A stretch of DNA of 64,000 nucleotides from the NCBI RefSeq assembly GCF_002847305.1, contig NZ_CP025408.1, positions 480,001-544,000 on the forward strand, given 5' to 3'. This DNA is from Paracoccus tegillarcae (lineage in GTDB: Bacteria > Pseudomonadota > Alphaproteobacteria > Rhodobacterales > Rhodobacteraceae). A program made the translations under genes and the position numbers. Below are positions 38,922 through 47,344 of this stretch, piece after piece. Below the pieces are notes generated by a model. That model saw only the letters and a list, made by a program, of their open reading frames with translations. It did no database searches and was not told where the DNA came from. Numbering within the stretch: position 1 is the stretch's first letter; every line of letters starts with the position of its first letter.

Positions 38922-39623
38922 TTAGCGTTGCCGCAACTGCCACAGGGCACGGGCCAGCCCGCCATCGACCAGCAGGAAGGACAGGCCAAAGCCGGTTGCG
39001 AAACCCGCGATCTCTGCGATCCAGCCATGGCCCGCATTGCCATAGATCAGCCCGAAGACCAGTTGGAACAACAACAGCATCCCGATCAGCGCAAAGGCCC
39101 GCATCCGGTTCACATGCTGTGCCGCCAGCCGCGTCCACAGCAAAAAGGTAAACGCCCCGACCAGCCCGTAAACCGCCGGATATCCGCCCACCAGGGGCGC
39201 GACACGCCCATCATAGGTCGCTGAAAAGATGGTATAGACCAGCGCGCCGCCGATGGCCGAACCGAAAAACAGCGCCAGAACCGCCCAGGGCCTGAAATTC
39301 GAGGCCACCAGATTGCCCAGCGCCAGTGTGAAGGCGATGACGAACAGCGCATGCATGAAGCTGTAGTGAACGAAGGAATAGCTGAACAGCCGGTACGCCT
39401 GCCCCAGATCAACCGACCCCATCGCCCACATCCGTTCGACCATCTCGGGCACATAGGCCACGCGCTGGATGATCGTCGGGCGTATCGTTATCCCCTCGGC
39501 CCCGCCAATCAACCCGACGGATCCCAACGCAAAGATCGCCTCGGCCGCAATCATCGGCAGCGCCAGCACCCAGACCACCCAAGGCAACTGGTTGATCGGC
39601 GACTCATTCATCCCTTCACGCAT
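38922..39623 (-). CDS. rhomboid-fold membrane protein lacking catalytic residues (pseudoprotease)
   Basis: 233 residues with about six or seven membrane helices and the rhomboid order of motifs. The helix-2 histidines are kept ([11 protein letters not shown], His86 and His91). The oxyanion Asn is Val95, the GxSG serine position is Tyr148 (GGYPAVYG) and the catalytic His is Glu204 (WIAEIAGF). Intramembrane proteolysis is therefore not expected. ATG 39623 has GGAG with a 5-nt gap; ATG 39611 and 39626 are alternatives. It is divergent from trpS. Confidence 0.85.
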   Translation of the reverse strand: MREGMNESPINQLPWVVWVLALPMIAAEAIFALGSVGLIGGAEGITIRPTIIQRVAYVPEMVERMWAMGSVDLGQAYRLFSYSFVHYSFMHALFVIAFTLALGNLVASNFRPWAVLALFFGSAIGGALVYTIFSATYDGRVAPLVGGYPAVYGLVGAFTFLLWTRLAAQHVNRMRAFALIGMLLLFQLVFGLIYGNAGHGWIAEIAGFATGFGLSFLLVDGGLARALWQLRQR

Positions 39624-39697
39624 CATCTCTCCTGTGGTTGCGATCCGACCGGGCAACCGCTAAGCGAATGACGAGCAAATTCCAAGCAGGCGAAGCG

Positions 39698-40720
39698 ATG
39701 AGCAAGACCCACACCCCGCGCATCTTTTCCGGCATCCAGCCCTCGGGCGGGCTGACACTGGGGAATTATCTGGGCGCGTTGCAGCGCTTCGTGTCACTGC
39801 AGGACAGCGGGATAGAGACGATTTACTGCCTCGTCGACCTGCACGCGCTGACCACCTGGCAGGATCCTGACAAACTGCGCCTGCAAACCCGCGAGGCCGC
39901 CGCAGCCTTCATGGCCGCTGGCGTCGATCCGGTGCGCTCGATCCTGTTCAACCAAAGCCAGGTCAGCGCCCATGCAGAACTGTCCTGGCTGCTGTCCTGC
40001 GTCGCGCGCGTGGGCTGGATGGACCGCATGACCCAGTTCAAGGACAAGGGCGGCAAGGACCGGGAGCGTGTCAGCCTTGGGCTTTACGCCTATCCCGCGC
40101 TCATGGCCGCCGACATTCTGGCCTATCACGCGACTGCCGTGCCGGTGGGCGACGATCAGAAGCAGCATCTGGAACTGACCCGCGACATCGCGGCCAAATT
40201 CAACCATGATTACGACGTCGACTTCTTTCCCATCACCGAACCGCTGATCGAAGGCGTGGCCACCCGCGTCATGTCGCTGCGTGACGGGTCGAAGAAAATG
40301 TCGAAATCCGATCCTTCGGATGCCAGCCGCATCAACCTGACCGATGATGCCGACGCAATCTCGAAAAAGATCCGCAAGGCCCGCACCGATGCAGAGCCCC
40401 TGCCCGGCAGCATGGACGGACTGAAGGATCGCCCCGAGGCGCGCAATCTGGTCAATATCTATGCCGCACTGTCCGAGGAAACGCCCGATCAGGTGCTGAC
40501 CCGCTTCGAGGGCAAGGGCTTTGGCGATTTCAAGCCTGCGCTGGCCGATCTGGCAGTATCGGTCGTCTCGCCCATCACCGGGCGGATGAACGATTTCATG
40601 GCCGATCCGGCGGAAATCGACCGTGTATTGGGTGACGGTGCAGACCGCGCCGATGCGATTGCCAGGCCGATCCTGGATCAGACCAAGGATATCGTCGGGC
40701 TGATCCGCTCGCGCGGGTAA
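39698..40720 (+). CDS. trpS: tryptophanyl-tRNA synthetase
   Basis: 340-residue class Ic synthetase charging tRNA-Trp. The HIGH-type motif appears as [10 protein letters not shown] and the KMSKS motif as [10 protein letters not shown]. Full length. ATG 39698 ([17 protein letters not shown]) follows CAGG; the upstream in-frame codons overlap the divergent rhomboid gene region. It is followed by a hairpin at 40740. Confidence 0.97.
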   Translation: MSKTHTPRIFSGIQPSGGLTLGNYLGALQRFVSLQDSGIETIYCLVDLHALTTWQDPDKLRLQTREAAAAFMAAGVDPVRSILFNQSQVSAHAELSWLLSCVARVGWMDRMTQFKDKGGKDRERVSLGLYAYPALMAADILAYHATAVPVGDDQKQHLELTRDIAAKFNHDYDVDFFPITEPLIEGVATRVMSLRDGSKKMSKSDPSDASRINLTDDADAISKKIRKARTDAEPLPGSMDGLKDRPEARNLVNIYAALSEETPDQVLTRFEGKGFGDFKPALADLAVSVVSPITGRMNDFMADPAEIDRVLGDGADRADAIARPILDQTKDIVGLIRSRG

Positions 40721-40739
40721 GCGCCTGACAGACAAGATG

Positions 40740-40765
40740 ATGCGCCAGCCCGGTGGTTGGCGCAT
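40740..40765 (+). terminator. hairpin downstream of trpS
   Basis: ATGCGCCAGCC pairs with GGTTGGCGCAT (40740-40750, 40755-40765; one G-T pair) around a CGGT loop, 20 bp after the trpS stop. There is no T-run directly after it. Confidence 0.5.
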
Positions 40766-40834
40766 GGGCGGCTGATGCCGTAGCGCACCCGATTTTGTCG
40801 CATTCTGACAAGTCGCGGTCAAAAAATACCAACA

Positions 40835-40850
40835 TTCTGGCCTATGCGGC
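40835..40850. promoter_or_regulatory. direct repeat copy 1 upstream of formate dehydrogenase
   Basis: TTCTGGCCTATGCGGC, matching 40898-40913 at 15 of 16 positions. The copies are 63 bp apart, close to six helical turns. Likely regulator sites for the fds operon. Confidence 0.4.
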
Positions 40851-40897
40851 CCATTGGCACGACTTTGGGTGCAGAACCGACCGGCACCACTGGTCCC

Positions 40898-40913
40898 TTC
40901 TGCCCTATGCGGC
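40898..40913. promoter_or_regulatory. direct repeat copy 2 upstream of formate dehydrogenase
   Basis: TTCTGCCCTATGCGGC, 43 bp upstream of the GTG start at 40956. See copy 1 at 40835-40850. Confidence 0.4.
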
Positions 40914-40955
40914 AATGACATAGACTGAGCAGGGTCAGGTCAGGCAGGATCGACC

Positions 40956-42656
40956 GTGGCGAGGGGGAAGACAGATTTGGACGATCGCAAGGGCATCTGG
41001 AAATCGGGCCGAGGCAAGGGCCGACACACGCCCAAGGGCCGGCAGGTCGATGACGAGGCGCTGGAACAGGTCCGCGTGCTGCTGGGCGAGGCCCCACGCA
41101 GCCGCGATCTGCTGATCGAGTATCTGCACCGTATTCAGGACCAATATGGCCACCTCTCGGCTGCCCATCTGCGCGCACTGGCCGAAGAAATGCGCCTTGC
41201 GATGGCTGAGGTCTACGAGGTCGCCACCTTCTACGCCCATTTCGACGTGGTGAAGGAAGACGAGGCGCCGCCCCCTGCGCTGACCATCCGCGTCTGCGAC
41301 AGCCTGTCATGCGAATTGGCCGGCGCGCAGGCCCTGCTGGCTGCGCTGAAAGACGGCCAGAACCCGGCGCAGGTTCGCGTCTTGCGGGCGCCCTGCATGG
41401 GCCGTTGCGATACCGCGCCGGTGCTGGAGCTGGGTCACAATCATATCGATCATGCGACGCCGGAAAAGGTCACGGCTGCGATCAACGCGGGCGACACGCA
41501 TGCCCATATTCCCGACTATCAGGATTTTTCCGCCTACACCGCGACCGGCGGCTATGACGCGCTGGCCCGCCTGCGCGCGGGTGGCGATTGGGAACAGGTG
41601 CAGCAGCAATTGCTGGATGCGGGGCTGCGCGGCCTTGGCGGGGCGGGTTTCCCCTCTGGCAAGAAATGGGGCTTTGTCCGCGCCAATCCCGGCCCGCGCT
41701 ACCTTGCGGTGAATGGCGACGAGGGCGAGCCGGGGACGTTCAAGGACCGCTATTACCTTGAACGCACACCGCATCTGTTTCTGGAAGGCATGCTGATCGC
41801 GGCATGGGCCGTGCAGGCAGAGCGCGCGTTTATCTATATGCGCGACGAATACCCTGCCGTGCTGGAAATCCTGCACTGTGAGATCAAAGCACTGGAGGGT
41901 GCCGGTATAGTAGAGCCGGGCTATATCGACCTGCGGCGCGGTGCGGGCGCTTATATCTGCGGCGAAGAAAGCGCGATGATCGAGTCGATCGAGGGCAAGC
42001 GCGGCATCCCCCGCCACCGCCCGCCTTTCGTGGCGCAGGTTGGCATCTTTGATCGGCCCACATTGGTCCATAACGTCGAGACGCTGCACTGGATCGCGCG
42101 CATTTGCCGCGAAGGTCCGCAGGTGCTGAACGGCACCGAAAAGAACGGCCGCAAGGGTCTGCGCAGCTATTCCGTTTCGGGCCGCGTGGCGCAGCCGGGG
42201 GTTCATCTGCTGCCAGCAGGCTCGACGATCACCGACATCATCGGGGCCGCTGGCGGAATGGCAGACGGCCACGCTTTCAAGGCCTATCAGCCGGGCGGGC
42301 CGTCCTCGGGCCTGCTGCCCGCATCCATGGCGGACATCCCGCTGGATTTCGACACGCTGCAACCGCATGACAGCTTTATCGGCTCAGCCGCCGTTGTGGT
42401 TCTGTCCGATCAGGACAGCGCGCGGGACGCGGCGCTGAACATGCTGCGGTTCTTCGAGGATGAAAGCTGCGGGCAATGCACACCCTGCCGGGTCGGCTGC
42501 GAAAAGGCGGTCAAGCTGATGCAGGCCGAGCACTGGGACCAGCCGCTGTTGCGGGAACTGAGCGCCGCGATGGTCGATGCCAGCATCTGCGGACTGGGTC
42601 AGGCCGCGCCGAACCCGATCCTGCTGACGATGAAACATTTCCCCGAGGAGGTCTGA
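40956..42656 (+). CDS. fdsB: NAD-dependent formate dehydrogenase, fused gamma-beta subunit (FdsG-FdsB / Fdh1B type)
   Basis: 566 residues that pass electrons from FdsA to NAD+. Residues about 30-165 are a NuoE/FdsG-like domain with the [2Fe-2S] cysteines Cys114, Cys119, Cys147 and Cys151. Residues about 195-566 are a NuoF/FdsB-like domain with the FMN/NADH sites GLGGAGFPSGKKW and GDEGEPGTFKDR and the [4Fe-4S] cysteines Cys505, Cys508, Cys511 and Cys545. In R. capsulatus these are separate genes; the fusion resembles Fdh1B of Methylorubrum. Start: GTG 40956 with AGGA 6 nt upstream; TTG 40977 is an alternative. fdsA begins one base after its stop codon. Confidence 0.93.
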   Translation: MARGKTDLDDRKGIWKSGRGKGRHTPKGRQVDDEALEQVRVLLGEAPRSRDLLIEYLHRIQDQYGHLSAAHLRALAEEMRLAMAEVYEVATFYAHFDVVKEDEAPPPALTIRVCDSLSCELAGAQALLAALKDGQNPAQVRVLRAPCMGRCDTAPVLELGHNHIDHATPEKVTAAINAGDTHAHIPDYQDFSAYTATGGYDALARLRAGGDWEQVQQQLLDAGLRGLGGAGFPSGKKWGFVRANPGPRYLAVNGDEGEPGTFKDRYYLERTPHLFLEGMLIAAWAVQAERAFIYMRDEYPAVLEILHCEIKALEGAGIVEPGYIDLRRGAGAYICGEESAMIESIEGKRGIPRHRPPFVAQVGIFDRPTLVHNVETLHWIARICREGPQVLNGTEKNGRKGLRSYSVSGRVAQPGVHLLPAGSTITDIIGAAGGMADGHAFKAYQPGGPSSGLLPASMADIPLDFDTLQPHDSFIGSAAVVVLSDQDSARDAALNMLRFFEDESCGQCTPCRVGCEKAVKLMQAEHWDQPLLRELSAAMVDASICGLGQAAPNPILLTMKHFPEEV

Positions 42657-42657
42657 C

Positions 42658-45453
42658 ATGTCCGACCCCATCCGCTTTACCCTCGACGGAGCCGAGGTCA
42701 CCGCCGAACCCGGCCAGACCATCTGGGAAATCGCCAATGGTCGCGGCCTGACGATCCCGCATCTGTGCCACAAGCCCGCGCCCGGTTATCGCCCCGACGG
42801 CAATTGCCGCGCCTGTATGGTCGAGATCGAGGGCGAACGCACGCTGGCCGCCTCCTGCATCCGCGAACCCGCCGCTGGCATGGTCGTCAAGACCGCCTCT
42901 GACCGGGCCAGGGCCTCGCGCAAGATGGTGATGGAGCTGCTGCTGGCCGATCAGCCGGCCCAGGACGTGGCGCATGACCAGTCAGCACCGTTCTGGGACA
43001 TGGCTGCGGCCGCCGGCATCAGCACCAGCCGGTTCCCGAAAATGGCCCCGGCAGCCGTCCCGGCCACCGATGCAAGCCATGTCGCGATGACCGTCAATCT
43101 GGATGCCTGCATCCAGTGCGGGCTGTGCGTGCGGGCCTGTCGCGAGGTGCAGGTGAACGACGTGATCGGCATGGCGTTTCGCGGACATGGCACGCTGCCG
43201 GTTTTCGACATGGACGATCCGATGGGCGACAGCACCTGCGTGGCCTGCGGCGAATGCGTGCAGGCCTGCCCCACTGGCGCGCTGATGCCCGCCACCGTGG
43301 TTGATGCCGCACAGATCGGCGACCGCGCCGATTTCGACAGCGAAACCGAAACCGTCTGCCCCTTCTGCGGGGTGGGCTGCAAGCTTAGCTTGAAGGTCAA
43401 GGACAGCCAGATCAAATATGTCGAGGGCCTGAACGGCCCCGCCAATGAAAACCGGCTCTGCGTCAAGGGCCGGTTTGGTTATGACTACATCCACCACTCA
43501 CACCGCCTGACCAAGCCGCTGATCCGGCGCGAGGACGCGCCACCCAAAGGGCTGAATGTCGATCCCCAAAACTGGCAAACCCATTTCCGCGAGGCCGAAT
43601 GGGACGAGGCGATGGCCTTTGCCGCGGGCGGGCTGGGCAAGCTGCGTCAGGCCCATGGCGGGCAATCGGTTGCGGGCTTTGGCAGTGCCAAATGCACGAA
43701 CGAAGAGGCCTATCTGTTTCAGAAACTGATCCGGCAGGCCTTTCGCCACAACAATGTCGATCACTGCACCCGGCTGTGCCACGCCTCATCGGTGTCGGCG
43801 CTGATCGAGAATGTGGGATCAGGCGCTGTCACCGCGACCTTCAACCAGATCGAAAACGCTGATGTCGCCATCATCATCGGCGCCAATCCGGTCGAGAACC
43901 ACCCCGTCGCTGCGACCTTTTTCAAGCAGTTCACCAAACGCGGCGGCAAGCTGATCGTAATGGACCCGCGCGGCGTCGGAATGCGGCGCTTTGCCAGCCA
44001 TATGCTGCAATTCCGGCCCGGTGCGGATGTCTCGATGCTGAACGCGATCATGCATGTGATCGTGGAAGAGGGTCTTTATGACGAGCAGTATATCCAAGCC
44101 TATACCGAGAATTGGGAGGCCGAGAAGGCACATCTGAAGGACTTCTCGCCCGAGGCCATGGCCCCGATTTGCGGCATCGAGCCGGATGTCCTGCGCGACG
44201 TGGCCCGCACCTTTGCGGGTGCGCAGGCGGCGATGATCTTCTGGGGCATGGGCGTTTCGCAGCATATCCACGGCACCGACAATTCGCGCTGTCTGATCAG
44301 CCTGGCGCTGATGTGCGGTCAGGTCGGGCGCCCCGGCACCGGGCTGCACCCGCTGCGCGGTCAGAACAATGTGCAGGGCGCGTCCGATGCGGGCCTGATC
44401 CCGATGTTCCTGCCCGATTATCTGTCGGTCGAGAACACCGAATACCGCGACAAGGTCATCGGCATCTGGGGCGATAATGGCGGCGATGGCTGGGCGGCTG
44501 ACTGGTCAGACAAAAAGGGCCTGACGGTGACCGAGATCATCGACCAGATCTATGACCGCAATATCAAGGGCATGTATATTCAGGGCGAAAACCCGGCCAT
44601 GTCGGACCCCGATCTGGATCACGCCCGCGCGGCATTGTCGCGGCTGGAACATCTGGTTGTGCAGGATATCTTTCTGACCGAAACCGCGAACTATGCTGAC
44701 GTGATCCTGCCCGCCTCGGCGCTGTATGAAAAGAACGGCACCGTCAGCAACACCAACCGTCAGGTGCAACGCGTGCGTCCCGCCGTGCCGCCGCCGGGCG
44801 ATGCGCGTGAGGACTGGCTGATCACCATCGATCTGGCGCAGCGGCTTGGGCTGAACTGGCAGTATGACCACGTGTCGCAGGTCTATGACGAGATGGCCCT
44901 GACCATGCCGTCGCTGGACAACATCACCTGGGAACGGCTCAAGACCCAGACCGTCACCTACCCGTCGCTGTCGCCCGAAGATCCGGGTCAGGCGGTGGTC
45001 TTTGGCGATGGCTTCCCGCGCGCCGGTGGGCGGGCAAAGTTCACGCCGGCATCGGTCATTGCACCCGATGAAGTGCCAGATGCCGAATACCCGATGATCA
45101 TGACCACAGGCCGGCAGCTGGAACATTGGCATACTGGCTCGATGACGCGCAGATCCAAGGTGCTGGACGGGGTCGAGCCCGAGGCCAATGCCTCGCTGCA
45201 TCCGAAGACCCTGCGGCGGCTTGGGGTCGAGCCGGGCGAGATGATACGCCTGACCACCCGGCGCGGCAGCATCACCATCATGGCGCGTGCGGACCGGGCG
45301 GTGGCCGAGGATATGGTGTTTGTCCCCTTTGCCTATGTCGAGGCGGCGGCGAATATCCTGACCAACCCTGCGATCGACCCCTATGGCAAGATCCCCGAAT
45401 TCAAGTTCTCGGCGGTCCGGGTCGAACCGATGACGGCAGCCGCCGAACGTTGA
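42658..45453 (+). CDS. fdsA: formate dehydrogenase catalytic subunit alpha
   Basis: 931-residue molybdenum or tungsten bis-pyranopterin enzyme oxidising formate to CO2. Order: [2Fe-2S] domain with Cys37, Cys50, Cys53 and Cys67; two ferredoxin clusters with Cys151/154/157/161 and Cys194/197/200/204; a [4Fe-4S] site near the active centre with Cys234, Cys237, Cys241 and Cys268; then the molybdopterin oxidoreductase domain. The metal ligand is Cys374 in CTRLCHAS, a cysteine and not selenocysteine. The metal cannot be told from sequence. It follows fdsB immediately. No fdhD/fdsC or fdsD gene follows. Confidence 0.95.
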   Translation: MSDPIRFTLDGAEVTAEPGQTIWEIANGRGLTIPHLCHKPAPGYRPDGNCRACMVEIEGERTLAASCIREPAAGMVVKTASDRARASRKMVMELLLADQPAQDVAHDQSAPFWDMAAAAGISTSRFPKMAPAAVPATDASHVAMTVNLDACIQCGLCVRACREVQVNDVIGMAFRGHGTLPVFDMDDPMGDSTCVACGECVQACPTGALMPATVVDAAQIGDRADFDSETETVCPFCGVGCKLSLKVKDSQIKYVEGLNGPANENRLCVKGRFGYDYIHHSHRLTKPLIRREDAPPKGLNVDPQNWQTHFREAEWDEAMAFAAGGLGKLRQAHGGQSVAGFGSAKCTNEEAYLFQKLIRQAFRHNNVDHCTRLCHASSVSALIENVGSGAVTATFNQIENADVAIIIGANPVENHPVAATFFKQFTKRGGKLIVMDPRGVGMRRFASHMLQFRPGADVSMLNAIMHVIVEEGLYDEQYIQAYTENWEAEKAHLKDFSPEAMAPICGIEPDVLRDVARTFAGAQAAMIFWGMGVSQHIHGTDNSRCLISLALMCGQVGRPGTGLHPLRGQNNVQGASDAGLIPMFLPDYLSVENTEYRDKVIGIWGDNGGDGWAADWSDKKGLTVTEIIDQIYDRNIKGMYIQGENPAMSDPDLDHARAALSRLEHLVVQDIFLTETANYADVILPASALYEKNGTVSNTNRQVQRVRPAVPPPGDAREDWLITIDLAQRLGLNWQYDHVSQVYDEMALTMPSLDNITWERLKTQTVTYPSLSPEDPGQAVVFGDGFPRAGGRAKFTPASVIAPDEVPDAEYPMIMTTGRQLEHWHTGSMTRRSKVLDGVEPEANASLHPKTLRRLGVEPGEMIRLTTRRGSITIMARADRAVAEDMVFVPFAYVEAAANILTNPAIDPYGKIPEFKFSAVRVEPMTAAAER

Positions 45454-45474
45454 TCGTCACCGCCGGATCGTTGC

Positions 45475-46422
45475 TCAGGCACCGGATTTGGCGCGATCCA
45501 GCACTTCGGCCAGAACCGAGACGGCCAGCGTCCGCGCATCGCGGGCAGAATGGATCAGACCGACCGGGCCATGCAGCCGCGCGATCCGGTCCTCGGTCAC
45601 GCCCAGTTCGGCCAATGCGTGACGCCGGGTCGCGGCGGCGCGCTGTGATCCCTGCGAACCGATGTAAAAGGCCGGCGTCTGCAGCGCGCCCTGCAGGATC
45701 GCCGGTTCCCAATCGTGATCGTGAAAGAAAAGCACGATCGAGGTCCAGCCATCCACGCTCAGATCGCCGGGCCAACCGGGCCGGATCATTCGCTGCGTGG
45801 CGCAACCTGCCCCAGCCGCGCTTTGCAGCGTTTCATCGTCGGGGGACAGCAGCAGACCGGGAAAGCCCACCGAATGGGCCAGCGCCGCAAAGGTAAAGGC
45901 CTCAGGACCCTTGCCAAAGACCAGAAAGCGCAGCTCTGGCTCGATCCTCAGGACGAAATCCTTGTCTGCCAGCCCTGTCTGCCCCTCGGCTTGCAGTGCC
46001 ATTGCACCGGTTCGGGTGTTGATCCGCAGCGAACAGACCTCGCGCGCGTCTCGCTTGGCAGCGACCTGCCGCAGCACATCGCGGTCGGGGTTGGGCAGCA
46101 GCAGGATATCCAGCCCGCCGCCGCAGGGCAGCTGGATGTCGATAAAGGGCGAACCGCGACCATAGCGGACATTGCGCGGCTGCCCCTCGGCCATCGCCTG
46201 ACGGGCGTGATGGGCAATGTCGGATTCGACGCAGCCCGAGGATAGCGTGCCCACCAGAGTATCATCCTCGCCCTCGGGCATGATCGCCATGACCGCACCC
46301 ACCGGACGATAGGACGGACCCTCGACCCCGGTGATGATCGCCAGCACGACATCGCCCGGCGCGGCCACAGCCTCGGCCAGCGGATCGCGCGACACAGCAG
46401 CGGATTGGTTCAGAATATTCAT
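45475..46422 (-). CDS. XdhC/CoxI-family molybdenum-cofactor maturation protein
   Basis: 315 residues. The N-terminal XdhC_CoxI domain has SSGCVESDIAHHARQAM and the C-terminal Rossmann domain starts near FLVFGKGPEAFTFAALA. XdhC of R. capsulatus binds and protects sulfurated molybdenum cofactor for xanthine dehydrogenase. No xdhAB is visible here, and the gene is convergent with fdsA, 21 bp apart, so a role in formate dehydrogenase maturation is possible. Start chosen at ATG 46422; ATG 46437 would add five residues. Confidence 0.85.
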   Translation of the reverse strand: MNILNQSAAVSRDPLAEAVAAPGDVVLAIITGVEGPSYRPVGAVMAIMPEGEDDTLVGTLSSGCVESDIAHHARQAMAEGQPRNVRYGRGSPFIDIQLPCGGGLDILLLPNPDRDVLRQVAAKRDAREVCSLRINTRTGAMALQAEGQTGLADKDFVLRIEPELRFLVFGKGPEAFTFAALAHSVGFPGLLLSPDDETLQSAAGAGCATQRMIRPGWPGDLSVDGWTSIVLFFHDHDWEPAILQGALQTPAFYIGSQGSQRAAATRRHALAELGVTEDRIARLHGPVGLIHSARDARTLAVSVLAEVLDRAKSGA

Positions 46423-46568
46423 GCCTGACAGTCCCATTCCTTTGCCTATCAGTTAGGATGCGCATCGCGTTCCGACAATGCGTCTTTGGTCGAACTGCGC
46501 CGCGCACACTTGTCTTCAGCCCTCCGCTGGCACAGGCTTGGCCATAGATCCAATCGGCAGGGCCATAC

Positions 46569-47192
46569 ATGAGCAAACCCCATATCGTCTTCGACCTCGG
46601 CGAGGTTCTGATCGGCTGGACACCTGAACTTGCCTTTGCCGATGACTTCCCGGATCCGGCGCAGGCGCGGGACTGGATGACAGAAATCGGCTTTCGCGAC
46701 TGGAACTACCTTCAGGACGGAGGCCGCCCGCTGTCCGAGGGTCTGGCCGCTGCGCGCGCCGCCCACGGCGAACTGGCGGCCCCGCTGGAGCGCTATACCG
46801 ACAACTTTCCGGCCTCGATCCGCAAAGCGGTGCCCGGCAGTTGGGATCTGGCAGAGGCGCTCAAGGCCGATGGCTACCGGCTGCTGGCGATCACCAACTG
46901 GTCGGCGGATAACTGGCCTGCCGCCCTGTCGCTTTATCCACGGCTGACAACCCTGTTCGAGGATATCGTGGTCTCGGGCATCGAGGGTTTGCTGAAGCCC
47001 GAACCAGAGATCTACCTTACCCTGACCCGCCGCAATGGAATTGAACCCGGCGATTGCATTTTCATCGATGACAGCCCCGCCAATGTGGCGGGCGCACAGG
47101 CTGTGGGAATGGACGCCATCCATTTCACCGATGCGCCCGCGCTGGACAAAGCGCTGCAAGCCCGTGGAATCGTCATAACCAGAGACGCTTGA
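46569..47192 (+). CDS. HAD-superfamily hydrolase (subfamily IA, YihX-like)
   Basis: 207 residues. Motif I is VFDLGEVLIGW, where Asp9 is the nucleophile and the second aspartate is replaced by Gly, as in YihX-type sugar phosphatases (DLGNV). Motif II is ITNWS (a Thr in the ITN position) and motif IV is FIDDSPANVAGAQAVGM. The substrate is unknown. ATG 46569. The tRNA-Gly promoter overlaps its 3' end. Confidence 0.88.
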   Translation: MSKPHIVFDLGEVLIGWTPELAFADDFPDPAQARDWMTEIGFRDWNYLQDGGRPLSEGLAAARAAHGELAAPLERYTDNFPASIRKAVPGSWDLAEALKADGYRLLAITNWSADNWPAALSLYPRLTTLFEDIVVSGIEGLLKPEPEIYLTLTRRNGIEPGDCIFIDDSPANVAGAQAVGMDAIHFTDAPALDKALQARGIVITRDA

Positions 47193-47217
47193 ACTGCCCC
47201 GACAGGCCGCATATACC
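47189..47217 (+). promoter_or_regulatory. promoter of tRNA-Gly
   Basis: TTGAAC (47189-47194), 17 bases, TATACC (47212-47217). It overlaps the HAD gene stop and ends 10 bp before the tRNA. Confidence 0.6.
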
Positions 47218-47227
47218 GATGGTCGAT

Positions 47228-47301
47228 GCGGGTGTAGCTCAATGGTAGAGCAGCAGCCTTCCAAGCTGAATACGTGGGTTCGATTCCCATCACCCGCTCC
47301 A
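47228..47301 (+). tRNA. tRNA-Gly (anticodon UCC)
   Basis: 74 nt with encoded CCA. Acceptor stem GCGGGTG/CACCCGC with discriminator T. The anticodon loop CTTCCAA gives UCC. T arm GGGTTCGATTCCC. Confidence 0.96.
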
Positions 47302-47344
47302 TCACCCTGAATGTCTGACTTGTATGCCTCTTGGATCGCGCGCC

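Noticed and set aside
40854..40872. Possible sigma54 promoter (TTGGCACG...) upstream of fdsB
   Set aside because: The -24 element is good but the -12 GC is GG; the match is not sufficient.
47012..47305. 98-codon minus-strand ORF (MMERVMGIEPTYSAWKAAALPLSYTR...)
   Set aside because: This is the familiar false ORF that arises from the complement of a tRNA gene (here tRNA-Gly) and the end of the HAD gene.
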